DNA of 9,351 bases, taken from JBPOHE01 sp052035915. Lineage in GTDB: Bacteria; Pseudomonadota; Gammaproteobacteria; Chromatiales; Chromatiaceae. The DNA lies in NCBI GenBank assembly GCA_052035915.1, contig JBPOHE010000072.1, forward strand, positions 1 to 9,351, in the 5' to 3' direction. The notes below the pieces were generated by a model that worked only from the letters and a program-made list of their open reading frames with translations, did not search any database and had not been told where the DNA came from. Below are positions 1-5,673 of the stretch, piece after piece; positions within the stretch are counted from its first letter, which is position 1; every line of letters starts with the position of its first letter. The position numbers and the translations under genes were made by a program.

Positions 1-68
1 CTGAACGGATGGGATCCTTCCTCTTTTGGTTCATTGGGTGACATGGGTGACGGAGGCAACATGGCCCT

Positions 69-89
69 GGTCCGCGGAGCGGACCCTAC
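69..89 (-). repeat. REP palindrome, unit 1, with GTAG foot
   Basis: The stem GGTCCGC and its complement GCGGACC flank a GGA loop, and CTAC follows directly. Read on the minus strand this is GTAG followed by the hairpin, the layout of REP sequences recognised by RAYT transposases. The same block recurs at 241-261 and 413-433. Confidence 0.8.
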
Positions 90-130
90 GATGATCTGTT
101 TCGTGTGCCGTCCCGATGCCGGAGGCCGGA

Positions 131-143
131 TCCGCTGTGCGGA
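131..143 (+). repeat. Second REP hairpin, unit 1 (one stem mismatch)
   Basis: TCCGC-TGT-GCGGA forms a hairpin in the opposite orientation to the GTAG-linked one. The outer pairs are damaged because GGTCCGC has become GATCCGC. The unit 2 copy at 301-317 is perfect. Together the two hairpins form an inverted REP pair, that is, a BIME. Confidence 0.65.
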
Positions 144-240
144 CCATCTTTCTGGCGGGGTCATGATGTGAACTGAACGGATACGATCATCTCTCTTCTG
201 GTGAATTGGGTGACATGGGTGACGGAAGCAACATGGCTAT

Positions 241-261
241 GGTCCGCGGAGCGGACCCTAC
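241..261 (-). repeat. REP palindrome, unit 2, with GTAG foot
   Basis: Perfect GGTCCGC-GGA-GCGGACC hairpin followed by CTAC, which is GTAG on the minus strand. It is unchanged although the surrounding unit 2 sequence has diverged, suggesting that the palindrome is under constraint or spreads as a unit. Confidence 0.8.
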
Positions 262-300
262 AATGATCTGTTTCGTGTGTCGTCCCGATGCCGGAGGCCG

Positions 301-317
301 GGTCCGCTGTGCGGACC
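301..317 (+). repeat. Second REP hairpin, unit 2 (perfect)
   Basis: GGTCCGC-TGT-GCGGACC is a perfect 7-bp stem with a three-base loop. It is inverted relative to the hairpin at 241-261, completing the BIME pair of this unit. Confidence 0.75.
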
Positions 318-412
318 ATCTTCCTGGCTCGGTCACGAGGCGCACTGAACGGATGGGATCCTTCCTCTTTTGGTTCATTGGGTGACATGGGTGACGGAGG
401 CAACATGGCCCT

Positions 413-433
413 GGTCCGCGGAGCGGACCCTAC
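413..433 (-). repeat. REP palindrome, unit 3, with GTAG foot
   Basis: Third copy of the GGTCCGC-GGA-GCGGACC hairpin with adjoining CTAC. The second hairpin of this unit is missing because homology is lost at about 470. Confidence 0.8.
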
Positions 434-508
434 GATGATGATCTGTTTCGTGTGCCGTCCGATGCGGGAGGGGGATAATACCCGCGTCCCAAACCTTTGA
501 TCCCTCGT

Positions 509-528
509 ATCCGCCCGGCGGATCCGCC
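509..528. repeat. REP-like palindrome directly upstream of the transposase
   Basis: ATCCGC-CCG-GCGGAT (509-523) overlaps the 12-bp palindrome GGCGGATCCGCC (517-528), followed by GTAC. It shares the TCCGC core of the upstream REP hairpins and ends about 40 bp before the RAYT start codon. RAYT genes are commonly flanked by their cognate REPs; whether this is the cognate substrate is inferred. Confidence 0.6.
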
Positions 529-569
529 GTACAACGAACAAACACAAACATTCAACGGAATCGGTCACT

Positions 570-1123
570 GTGACCTTTTGGCGTCGCGCCTTCATCCCCG
601 GTGGGACCTATTTCTTCACGCTGGTGACGGAACGTCGCGCGCCAATCCTCACCACCCCCCTGGGGCGCTCGCTGTTGCGGGAGGTCACCCTGGAATGTCG
701 CCGCAACCGGCCGTTCGAGATCGTCGCGGTGGTGGTATTGCCGGATCATCTCCATGCGATATGGCGACTCCCGGACGGCGACGCCGACTATTCAACGCGA
801 TGGGCCTGGTTGAAAAAGGAATTCACCAAGCGGTGGCTGGCCGAGGGTGGGTCGGGCAGGAGATTTCCGCCTCACGACGAAACAATCGGCGACGCGGGGT
901 GTGGCAACGGCGGTTCTGGGAACATCTGATCCGTGATGAAAGGGATTTCGAACGGCATATCGACTACATCCATTTCAACCCGGTCAAACACGGTCAGGTT
1001 GCCCGACCGCTGGATTGGCCCTGGTCTTCGTTTCACCGCTTTGTGCGGCGAGGGCTATATCCGTCGGATTGGGGCGGCGAGCCCATGGCCTTCGAGGACA
1101 TTGCCGGGAGTCTTGGAGAGTAA
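570..1123 (+). pseudogene. REP-associated tyrosine transposase (RAYT, Y1_Tnp/IS200-like), frameshifted
   Basis: RAYTs are single-copy HUH-type nucleases thought to process REP sequences. The N-terminal part starts at GTG 570 with the usual opening (RRAFIPGGTYFFTLVTERR) and carries the HUH pair in VLPDHLHAIW (His60, His62), then GDADYSTRW. At about 850-860 the frame breaks. The rest continues one frame over (positions 857-1123) as RRGVWQRRFWEHLIRDE, DYIHFNPVKHG with the likely catalytic Tyr at codon 965-967, then WPWSSFHRFVRRGLYPSDW, ending at TAA. Adding one G to the GGG run at 854-856 would restore a normal protein of about 184 aa. No slippery heptamer is visible, so a mutation or sequencing error is likelier than programmed frameshifting. 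The adjoining REP array supports the family call. Confidence 0.88.
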
Positions 1124-1168
1124 GTCGTTTGGAGCGGAGGGTTGGTTTGGCTTGTTCGGCCTCCCTTG

Positions 1169-1199
1169 AGCCGGGCGGGGTCTATCACTCCGTCCGGCT
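1169..1199. other. Hairpin 3' of the RAYT pseudogene
   Basis: GCCGGGCGG (1170-1178) pairs with CCGTCCGGC (1190-1198), with one G-U pair and an extra outer A-T, around an 11-base loop. There is no following T-run, so terminator function is doubtful. It could be a decayed REP. Confidence 0.4.
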
Positions 1200-1213
1200 G
1201 AGAGCCCAGTCGG

Positions 1214-1294
1214 GCCTCCCTGCTCTACATCCTCGGACTCATCCTGACCGATCTCTCCTATACCCTGGTCGATCCCCGGGTGCGTTTGGGCTGA
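1214..1294 (+). pseudogene. C-terminal remnant of an OppB/DppB/YejB-type ABC permease
   Basis: The frame read from 1214 gives a hydrophobic segment followed by DLSYTLVDPRVRLG and a TGA at 1292-1294. The pattern 'hydrophobic helix, D-x-x-Y-x-x-x-DPR' close to the stop is typical of the last helix and tail of peptide-type ABC permeases. The frame is closed upstream by TGA at 1199-1201 and nothing upstream matches the rest of such a protein, so at most about 27 codons remain. It fits the debris of a gene lost by deletion or rearrangement near the transposase. The match is short, so confidence is limited. Confidence 0.45.
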
Positions 1295-1381
1295 AAGGGT
1301 TACCGAATCCGCGGCCCGGGCTGCGGGACAGCCTCTTTCACTCATCGGCGGGTGAGGAGCTGGCCCCTCCGCTTGTCGAGG

Positions 1382-1491
1382 CTTCCGGGCATGAGCTCTT
1401 TTACCCGGTTTTTTGTTCTCTAATAAAGAACACTGCCAGTGTGAGTCGTTTTATTGTTCTTCAAAAGAGAACAAAAATGGCCTTTTTCTGT
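1382..1491 (+). repeat. TTGTTCT palindromic element, copy 1 (right end lost)
   Basis: This aligns over about 110 bp with 7578-7687, with only two compensating single-base gaps. Shared blocks are CTTCCGGGCA, six T then GTTCTC, the paired TTGTTCT/AGAACAA hairpins, and ATGGCC followed by TTTTCTGT. Hairpin 1 is TGTTCT (1414-1419) with AGAACA (1427-1432); hairpin 2 is TTGTTCT (1454-1460) with AGAACAA (1468-1474). The right terminal repeat seen in copy 2 cannot be recognised here. The copy lies about 20 bp beyond the feoC stop codon. Confidence 0.85.
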
Positions 1492-1502
1492 AATCGGCCA
1501 TG
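1472..1502 (-). terminator. Probable rho-independent terminator of feoABC
   Basis: Read on the minus strand, ATGGCC (1501-1496) and GGCCAT (1482-1477) form a 6-bp stem around a 13-base A-rich loop, followed directly by a run of T. It lies about 10 bp past the feoC stop. One arm and the T-run belong to the palindromic repeat while the other arm is flanking sequence, so the repeat appears to supply part of the terminator. The large loop makes it a modest terminator. Confidence 0.5.
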
Positions 1503-1511
1503 GGGGTGTGG

Positions 1512-1781
1512 TCAATGCCCCCGGCAGGGCAAGGGGGGGTTGACGACCAGCCCGATTCCCGGCCCTTCCAGCCACTCGTAGATCTCCACACTGGCGGCCT
1601 CGCACTGGGTGCAGGAACCGCCGCAAGAGGCCGTGGCCATGGACTTGCGCACCTGCCCCTTGCGTACCCAGAGTTCCAGCATTCCTTGCACGGCCGAAGC
1701 CTCGGCGTGCACATGGGCCGCCACTTCCGCCAGGGTGGCCCGGCGCCGCTGTTGCAGAAAGTGTTTGATGGTGGAAAGCAT
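1512..1781 (-). CDS. feoC: FeoC, small winged-helix protein of the Fe(II) transport operon
   Basis: An 89-aa cytoplasmic protein. Residues 1-45 fit the FeoC winged-helix fold (MLSTIKHFLQQRRRATLAEVA..., then WVRKGQVRK), and a wing segment carries CGGSCTQC (Cys53, Cys57, Cys60), the cysteine cluster that in FeoC proteins can bind an iron-sulfur cluster. One more cysteine, Cys86, is near the C-terminus. FeoC is known to associate with FeoB and in some enterobacteria protects it from proteolysis; whether it acts as a regulator here cannot be told. The start ATG shares one base with the feoB stop (TGATG), pointing to translational coupling. It is slightly longer than enteric FeoC because of a Gly/Pro-rich tail after residue 72. 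Confidence 0.88.
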   Translation of the reverse strand: MLSTIKHFLQQRRRATLAEVAAHVHAEASAVQGMLELWVRKGQVRKSMATASCGGSCTQCEAASVEIYEWLEGPGIGLVVNPPLPCRGH

Positions 1782-4096
1782 CAGATCCTCGTGGGGCTGG
1801 GTTGAACCATGATGTCCTCCTCCCGATAGCCCCAAAGACGCAGACCGATAATGATCAGCGTCAAGAGGAGCCCGATGCCCGCGGCCCAGGCGAGGGAGGT
1901 CAGGGGGTGCTCGCCGAAGCGGGCGAGCTGATAGAAGAGGGTGGAGAGGCTGTAGGCCACGGTGGTGGTCCAAAAGACGACGAAGGCGGCCCAGGTTCTG
2001 CCGGTTTCGCGGACGATGGCGCCGATGGTGGCGGCACATGGCGAATAGAGCAGGATGAAGAGCAGATAGGCGAAGGCCCCCACGGCGCCGTCGAATCGGC
2101 TTTCCATCATGCCGAAGATGCCGACATCCACCTCCTGTTCGTCCGCCGCCGCCTCGACGGAGCTGATGTCGCCCACATCCAGCCCCAAGGGGTCGACCAG
2201 GGCATCGGCGACCTTGGACAGGTTTTCCGGGATGGTGGCGAAGGCGGCTGCGATCGCCGGCCAGAAGGCGAACTCCGGTGTGCTGTCATCCAGGTTGCCG
2301 TCCGCGTCCTGGGCCATCTTGGTGTAGACCGCGTCCAGGGTGCCGACCACCACCTCCTTGGCCAGCACGCCGGAAAAGATCCCCACGGTGGCGGGCCAGT
2401 TGTCTTCGGTGATCCCCATGGGAGAGAACACCGGGGTGATGCCCTTGCCGATGGTGCTGAGCATGGAGTTATCGCTGTCCTTGTTGCCGAAGCTGCCGTC
2501 GGTGCCGAGGGAATTGAGCAGGTTCAGGGCCAGCACCATGACGACGATCACCTTGCCGGCATCGGTGACGAAGAGCTTCAGTCGGTCCCAGGTTCGCAGC
2601 AGGATGCCTTTCAGGCTTGGCAGGTGATAGGGTGGCAATTCCATGATGAATCCGGCGCTTTCCCCCGCCAGCAGGGTACGCTTCATCACCAGCCCGGTCA
2701 GTACCGCTACCAGGATGCCGATGAGGTAGAGCCCGAACACCAGGTTCTGGCCATTGGTGGGAAAGAAGGCCGCGGCGAAGAGGGCGTAGACGGGCAGCCT
2801 GGCACCGCAGGACATGAAGGGATTCATGAGGATGGTCAGCTTGCGCTCGCGGGGATTCTCCAGGGTGCGGGTGGCCATCACCGCCGGGACATTGCAGCCG
2901 AAACCCACGATCATGGGCACGAAGGCCTTGCCCGGCAGGCCGATGCCGCGCATGAAGCGATCCATGACGAAGGCCGCCCGCGCCATGTAGCCGCTGTCCT
3001 CCAGGAAGGAAAGGAAGAGATAGAGAAAGCTGATGATGGGGATGAAGGTCCCCACCACCTTGAGCCCGCCGCCGACCCCTTCGGCGAGGATCACCACCAG
3101 CCACTCCGGGGCGCCGAGCCTGGCGAGCAGGCTGCCGAAGCCATCGACGAAGAGGGCCGCCCCCAGACCATCGAAAAAGTCGATGAAGGCGCCGCCGAGG
3201 TTGATGGTGAACAGAAACATCAGGTACATCACCAATAAGAAGAAGGGGACGCCGAGATAGCGGCCGAGCACCAGCTTGTCGATACGATCCGTCAGCGTGC
3301 GCCCCAGTTGGGTCTGGGTCCGGGTCACCTGTTGCGCCAGGGTATGGGCATGGTTGTAGCGGGCCTCCGCAATGTGTACATCCGTTTCTTCACCGCTGCG
3401 GGATTCGATCACACTGCGCCAGTGTTTCACCCTGGCCGTCAGGCCGTCGTCCGCCAGAGCGACAGCACTGGGGTCGCCCTCCAGGAGTTTGAGCGCCAGC
3501 CAACGGGGATTCATCCGCGCACCGCGTTGAGCCATCGCCGGGGTCAGCTCGGTCATCGCCTGCTCGATCGTCTCGCCCTGGGTCAGGGGATAGCCGCCCC
3601 GGCGTCGACCGTCCACCACCTGAAGGATCTGCCGTTGCAGTTCGGGCAGACCCTCCCCCTTGGTGGCGACCAGGGGTACCACCGGGCAACCCAGGAGCTG
3701 GCTCAGGCGTTCGGTGTCGATCTCGATGCCCCGCCGCCGGGCGACATCCATCATATTGAGGGCGATCAGCAGGGGCACGCCCATCTCCAGCAGTTGCACG
3801 CTGAAATAGAGATTCCGCTCCAGGTTGGAGGCGTCGAGGATATTGATGATGAGCTTCGCCTCGCCCGAGAGCAGATAGTCCCGGGTGATCCTCTCATCGA
3901 TGGAGGCGGCGTCCAGGGAGTAGATCCCGGGGAGATCGACCACAGTGACCTTCTGTCCCTCCAGATCGAAGGTCCCTTCTTTCCGATCGACGGTCACCCC
4001 CGGCCAGTTGCCGGTGCGTTGACGCACCCCGGTGAGGGCGTTGAAAAGGGCCGACTTGCCGCAATTCGGATTGCCGGCCAGGGCGATGGTCAACAT
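1781..4096 (-). CDS. feoB: FeoB, ferrous iron transporter
   Basis: The 771-aa inner-membrane Fe(II) transporter with an N-terminal GTPase, at the usual length of the family. G-motifs are complete: G1 GNPNCGKS (8-15), G2 around Thr35 in GVTVDR, G3 DLPG (54-57), G4 NMMD (114-117), and a G5-like VATKGEG (143-149). A helical linker (about 170-270) leads to the membrane domain from about residue 280. The two gate regions with conserved cysteines are present: GFGCNVPA (398-405), MSCGARLPVY (428-437) and LLYSPCAATIGA (682-693). A purine-rich SD (AAGGGGA on the minus strand) precedes ATG at 4096. feoA lies 40 bp upstream and feoC overlaps the stop by one base, so the three genes form one operon. Confidence 0.98.
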   Translation of the reverse strand: MLTIALAGNPNCGKSALFNALTGVRQRTGNWPGVTVDRKEGTFDLEGQKVTVVDLPGIYSLDAASIDERITRDYLLSGEAKLIINILDASNLERNLYFSVQLLEMGVPLLIALNMMDVARRRGIEIDTERLSQLLGCPVVPLVATKGEGLPELQRQILQVVDGRRRGGYPLTQGETIEQAMTELTPAMAQRGARMNPRWLALKLLEGDPSAVALADDGLTARVKHWRSVIESRSGEETDVHIAEARYNHAHTLAQQVTRTQTQLGRTLTDRIDKLVLGRYLGVPFFLLVMYLMFLFTINLGGAFIDFFDGLGAALFVDGFGSLLARLGAPEWLVVILAEGVGGGLKVVGTFIPIISFLYLFLSFLEDSGYMARAAFVMDRFMRGIGLPGKAFVPMIVGFGCNVPAVMATRTLENPRERKLTILMNPFMSCGARLPVYALFAAAFFPTNGQNLVFGLYLIGILVAVLTGLVMKRTLLAGESAGFIMELPPYHLPSLKGILLRTWDRLKLFVTDAGKVIVVMVLALNLLNSLGTDGSFGNKDSDNSMLSTIGKGITPVFSPMGITEDNWPATVGIFSGVLAKEVVVGTLDAVYTKMAQDADGNLDDSTPEFAFWPAIAAAFATIPENLSKVADALVDPLGLDVGDISSVEAAADEQEVDVGIFGMMESRFDGAVGAFAYLLFILLYSPCAATIGAIVRETGRTWAAFVVFWTTTVAYSLSTLFYQLARFGEHPLTSLAWAAGIGLLLTLIIIGLRLWGYREEDIMVQPSPTRI

Positions 4097-4136
4097 GGCG
4101 CGATCCCCTTAATAGAGCCGAGATGGAGAAGAAGGA

Positions 4137-4391
4137 TTAATTCAGTGCCTTGACCATGAGTTTCTCGGCGATGCCCTGGCCCAGGGCGACGCGGGTACCG
4201 GCACTGGCCACCACCACGCCGCGATGACGACGTTGGAGCACGTCCAGCTCCGCCCCGACGCGCAGACCCAGGGAGATGAGCCTTCTGACGAGATGATGAC
4301 CGCCATTGATCTGGAGCAGCTTGGCATGCTGGCCCTCGTTCAGGGAAACCAGGGGTTGCAGGGAGAGACTCTGATCGTACATTGGCAACAT
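4137..4391 (-). CDS. feoA: FeoA, SH3-like accessory protein of Fe(II) transport
   Basis: An 84-aa cytoplasmic protein with the FeoA SH3-like fold: SLNEGQHAKLLQINGGHHLVRRLISLGLRVGAELDVLQ, then GVVVASAGTRVALGQGIAEKLMV. FeoA is needed for FeoB activity and probably contacts it. The start at 4391 is chosen because AAGAGG on the minus strand lies six bases upstream. ATG 4397 abuts that SD and would be too close, and ATG 4418 lies inside the Fur-type palindrome, making it unlikely to be translated. First gene of feoABC, 40 bp ahead of feoB. Confidence 0.93.
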   Translation of the reverse strand: MLPMYDQSLSLQPLVSLNEGQHAKLLQINGGHHLVRRLISLGLRVGAELDVLQRRHRGVVVASAGTRVALGQGIAEKLMVKALN

Positions 4392-4408
4392 GGGCATCCT
4401 CTTTTGAA

Positions 4409-4423
4409 TAAGAATCATTCTTA
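4409..4423 (-). promoter_or_regulatory. Fur-box-like 7-1-7 palindrome upstream of feoA
   Basis: TAAGAAT-C-ATTCTTA is a perfect 7-1-7 inverted repeat, the geometry of the Fur core site (TGATAAT-n-ATTATCA), matching it at five of seven positions per arm. It lies 17 bp upstream of the feoA start. Fur repression of feo is well established in gammaproteobacteria; here it is inferred. No clean -35/-10 pair could be assigned around it. Confidence 0.7.
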
Positions 4424-4535
4424 CTTGGAACCCAAGAATACCACAAGCAGAATTTTTTGCATTAGCAATTCACCATGTTCTTGACCCTCGCCAAGAGCGA
4501 GCGGAAACTCCCCTCCGGTACCCCGGAAAAGCGAT

Positions 4536-4551
4536 ATATACCTTTGTATAT
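4536..4551. promoter_or_regulatory. AT-rich inverted repeat, possible operator
   Basis: ATATAC and GTATAT are perfect 6-bp arms around CTTT, in an otherwise GC-rich region between two divergent operons. Size and symmetry fit a regulator site or a promoter element; no specific protein can be named. Confidence 0.35.
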
Positions 4552-4626
4552 CAATGCTATAGGAAAAGAGACGGGTGCTGGCGAGCCGCCTCCCAGGAGC
4601 CCGCTGACTCTCCAGACCCCAGGCCT

Positions 4627-4649
4627 GGATCCGGCTATATGCCGGATTC
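4627..4649 (+). other. Hairpin in the putative leader of the HAMP-PBP cluster
   Basis: ATCCGGC (4629-4635) and GCCGGAT (4641-4647) form a perfect 7-bp stem around TATAT, extended by one G-U and one G-C pair. No T-run follows, so it is not a simple terminator. It may be part of a regulatory leader. Confidence 0.45.
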
Positions 4650-4817
4650 GTGATCTACCTCAACGGCCAGGCTTTTGTAATACCCTTGGATTCGGTATTG
4701 TCTTCGCTCGGTGTTGCCGGCCGGTCTGGGGGGAACCGCCCGGCCTTACCTTCCATTGTTCCGAGAAGGACGTTTCACCGGCAGGCATTTCAAGAGTTTT
4801 CAGACGGGGAAATCATC

Positions 4818-5657
4818 ATGGCCACGACACAAACAGCTTCCACAGGCGCGAGTAAAGGAATGGAGAAAGCGCCTGGTCTGCGTATCGGCACCAAACTGAT
4901 ACTCACCTTTCTGCTTTTCATGTTGGCGATGGGAGGCGCGCTCGCCGTCGTCTACCAGCGGTATGTACCCGAGCTGATCCTGACCCAGATCCAATTGCGT
5001 ACCTCGGCCATCGCCCAGCAGATGGGGGCCGCTGTCCTGGATCCACTGGCGGTGCGCAATTATCTGCGGGTCAACAAGATCGCCGAATTCACCGCGAAGC
5101 TGCCGGATATCGCCTACGCCGCGGTGATCAACAACAAGGGTGTACCGGTGGCGGGCATCTTCGGCAATCTGGAGCTGTTCGATGCGGAGTTCGCCAAGAC
5201 CGTCAAGACCGATGGCTTCCCGAAAGAGGTCACGGCCCAAAATAAACTGCTTCCAGGTTCGCCCGCCAGCACCAAGGAACTGCAAGTGGGCGGCAAATCC
5301 GTCTACGAGGTCGCGGTTCCGCTCGGGGAGACCGGGGCCGAGGTCCATGTCGGGATCTTCACCGATGTGGTCAGGGAGGCGGTCCAGCGAAGCCTCTTCC
5401 CCCTCATCATCACCCTGGCCATCGTCGGCCTGGCGGGTATCCTCGCCATGTTCGTGGTCGCCCGCACCGTTTCTCGTCCCATCCGTCAGCTTACCCAACA
5501 GGCCCATCTGGTCAGCCTGGGTGAGCTTGGTCAGGATGTGGTGGTGGATGCCGGGGGCGAGATCTGGGAACTGGCTCACTCCTTCCAACGTATGCAGGTC
5601 GCCATCCGCTATGCCGCCGATCAGCTCAAGCGTAGCCGTCCAGGCCCGTCCCGTTAA
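4818..5657 (+). CDS. Membrane sensor-like protein ending in a HAMP domain, no output domain
   Basis: 279 aa. A short cytoplasmic N-terminus is followed by TM1 (about 25-46), a periplasmic segment (47-192), TM2 (about 193-216) and one HAMP domain (about 217-268, starting RPIRQLTQQAHLV, with GEIWELAHSFQRM in its second helix). The protein stops about 10 residues after HAMP. The periplasmic part (LDPLAVRNYL..., IAYAAVINNKGVPVAGIFGN) resembles the small Cache/PAS-like sensors of histidine kinases and chemoreceptors. Such proteins normally pass signals to a kinase, cyclase or MCP domain, which is absent here. The ATG at 4818 has GGGGA 7 bases upstream. The next gene begins 16 bp after the stop. 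The ligand and partner are unknown; it may act with a separate cytoplasmic protein or with the two binding proteins downstream. Confidence 0.85.
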   Translation: MATTQTASTGASKGMEKAPGLRIGTKLILTFLLFMLAMGGALAVVYQRYVPELILTQIQLRTSAIAQQMGAAVLDPLAVRNYLRVNKIAEFTAKLPDIAYAAVINNKGVPVAGIFGNLELFDAEFAKTVKTDGFPKEVTAQNKLLPGSPASTKELQVGGKSVYEVAVPLGETGAEVHVGIFTDVVREAVQRSLFPLIITLAIVGLAGILAMFVVARTVSRPIRQLTQQAHLVSLGELGQDVVVDAGGEIWELAHSFQRMQVAIRYAADQLKRSRPGPSR

Positions 5658-5673
5658 CCCGAGGTCCACGCCA

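Larger units (their letters stand above)
1..470. repeat. Tandem array of 172-bp BIME-like REP units
   Basis: Three direct copies begin at 1, 173 and 345, each opening with CTGAACGGAT. The first two are exactly 172 bp and the third stops being homologous near 470. Copies 1 and 3 are almost identical, apart from an extra ATG triplet in copy 3 near 437; copy 2 is more diverged. Each complete unit contains the short internal repeat GGGTGACATGGGTGAC and two hairpins with GGTCCGC/GCGGACC stems in inverted arrangement. Because copy 1 begins at the window edge, the array may continue to the left. Short open frames crossing it on both strands follow the repeat and are not believable genes. Confidence 0.93.
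1124..1381. other. Gene-poor region between RAYT and the first palindromic repeat
   Basis: No intact gene is seen. The stretch holds a GC-rich hairpin at 1169-1199, a scrap of an ABC permease at 1214-1294, and otherwise unassigned sequence. Open frames through it show no recognisable family and run into the repeat, so they are not called. Confidence 0.6.
4424..4817. other. Divergent intergenic region between feoA and the HAMP gene
   Basis: About 390 bp without a believable gene. It contains the AT-rich inverted repeat ATATAC-CTTT-GTATAT (4536-4551), a strong hairpin at 4627-4649, and a GC-rich inverted repeat GGCCGG (4719-4724) with CCGGCC (4740-4745). Both divergent promoters must lie here. 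The long stretch before the plus-strand start could be a structured 5' leader. Open frames through it lack a ribosome binding site. Confidence 0.6.

Noticed and set aside
1..470. CRISPR array
   Set aside because: The repeating unit is 172 bp with no short repeat/unique spacer alternation, and no cas genes are present.
161..500. Small open frames across the 172-bp array on both strands
   Set aside because: Their sequence is dictated by the tandem repeat; there is no convincing ribosome binding site and no family resemblance.
846..872. Programmed -1 frameshift in the transposase
   Set aside because: No X-XXY-YYZ slippery heptamer and no clear stimulatory structure; RAYT proteins are normally made from one uninterrupted frame.
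1170..1294. Possible TPP riboswitch, from GGGGT ... GGCTGAGA
   Set aside because: The second conserved half (the GGTAAT-type region with its pairing) is absent and the downstream sequence is only an ABC permease scrap.
1802..3238. 478-codon open frame on the plus strand
   Set aside because: It is antisense to feoB, rich in Gly, Asp, Glu and His as expected for the complement of a GC-rich membrane protein gene, and has no recognisable motif.
4575..4650. Possible molybdenum-cofactor-type riboswitch, from GCCGCCTCCC
   Set aside because: Only a short motif match, no supported overall fold, and no molybdenum-related gene downstream.
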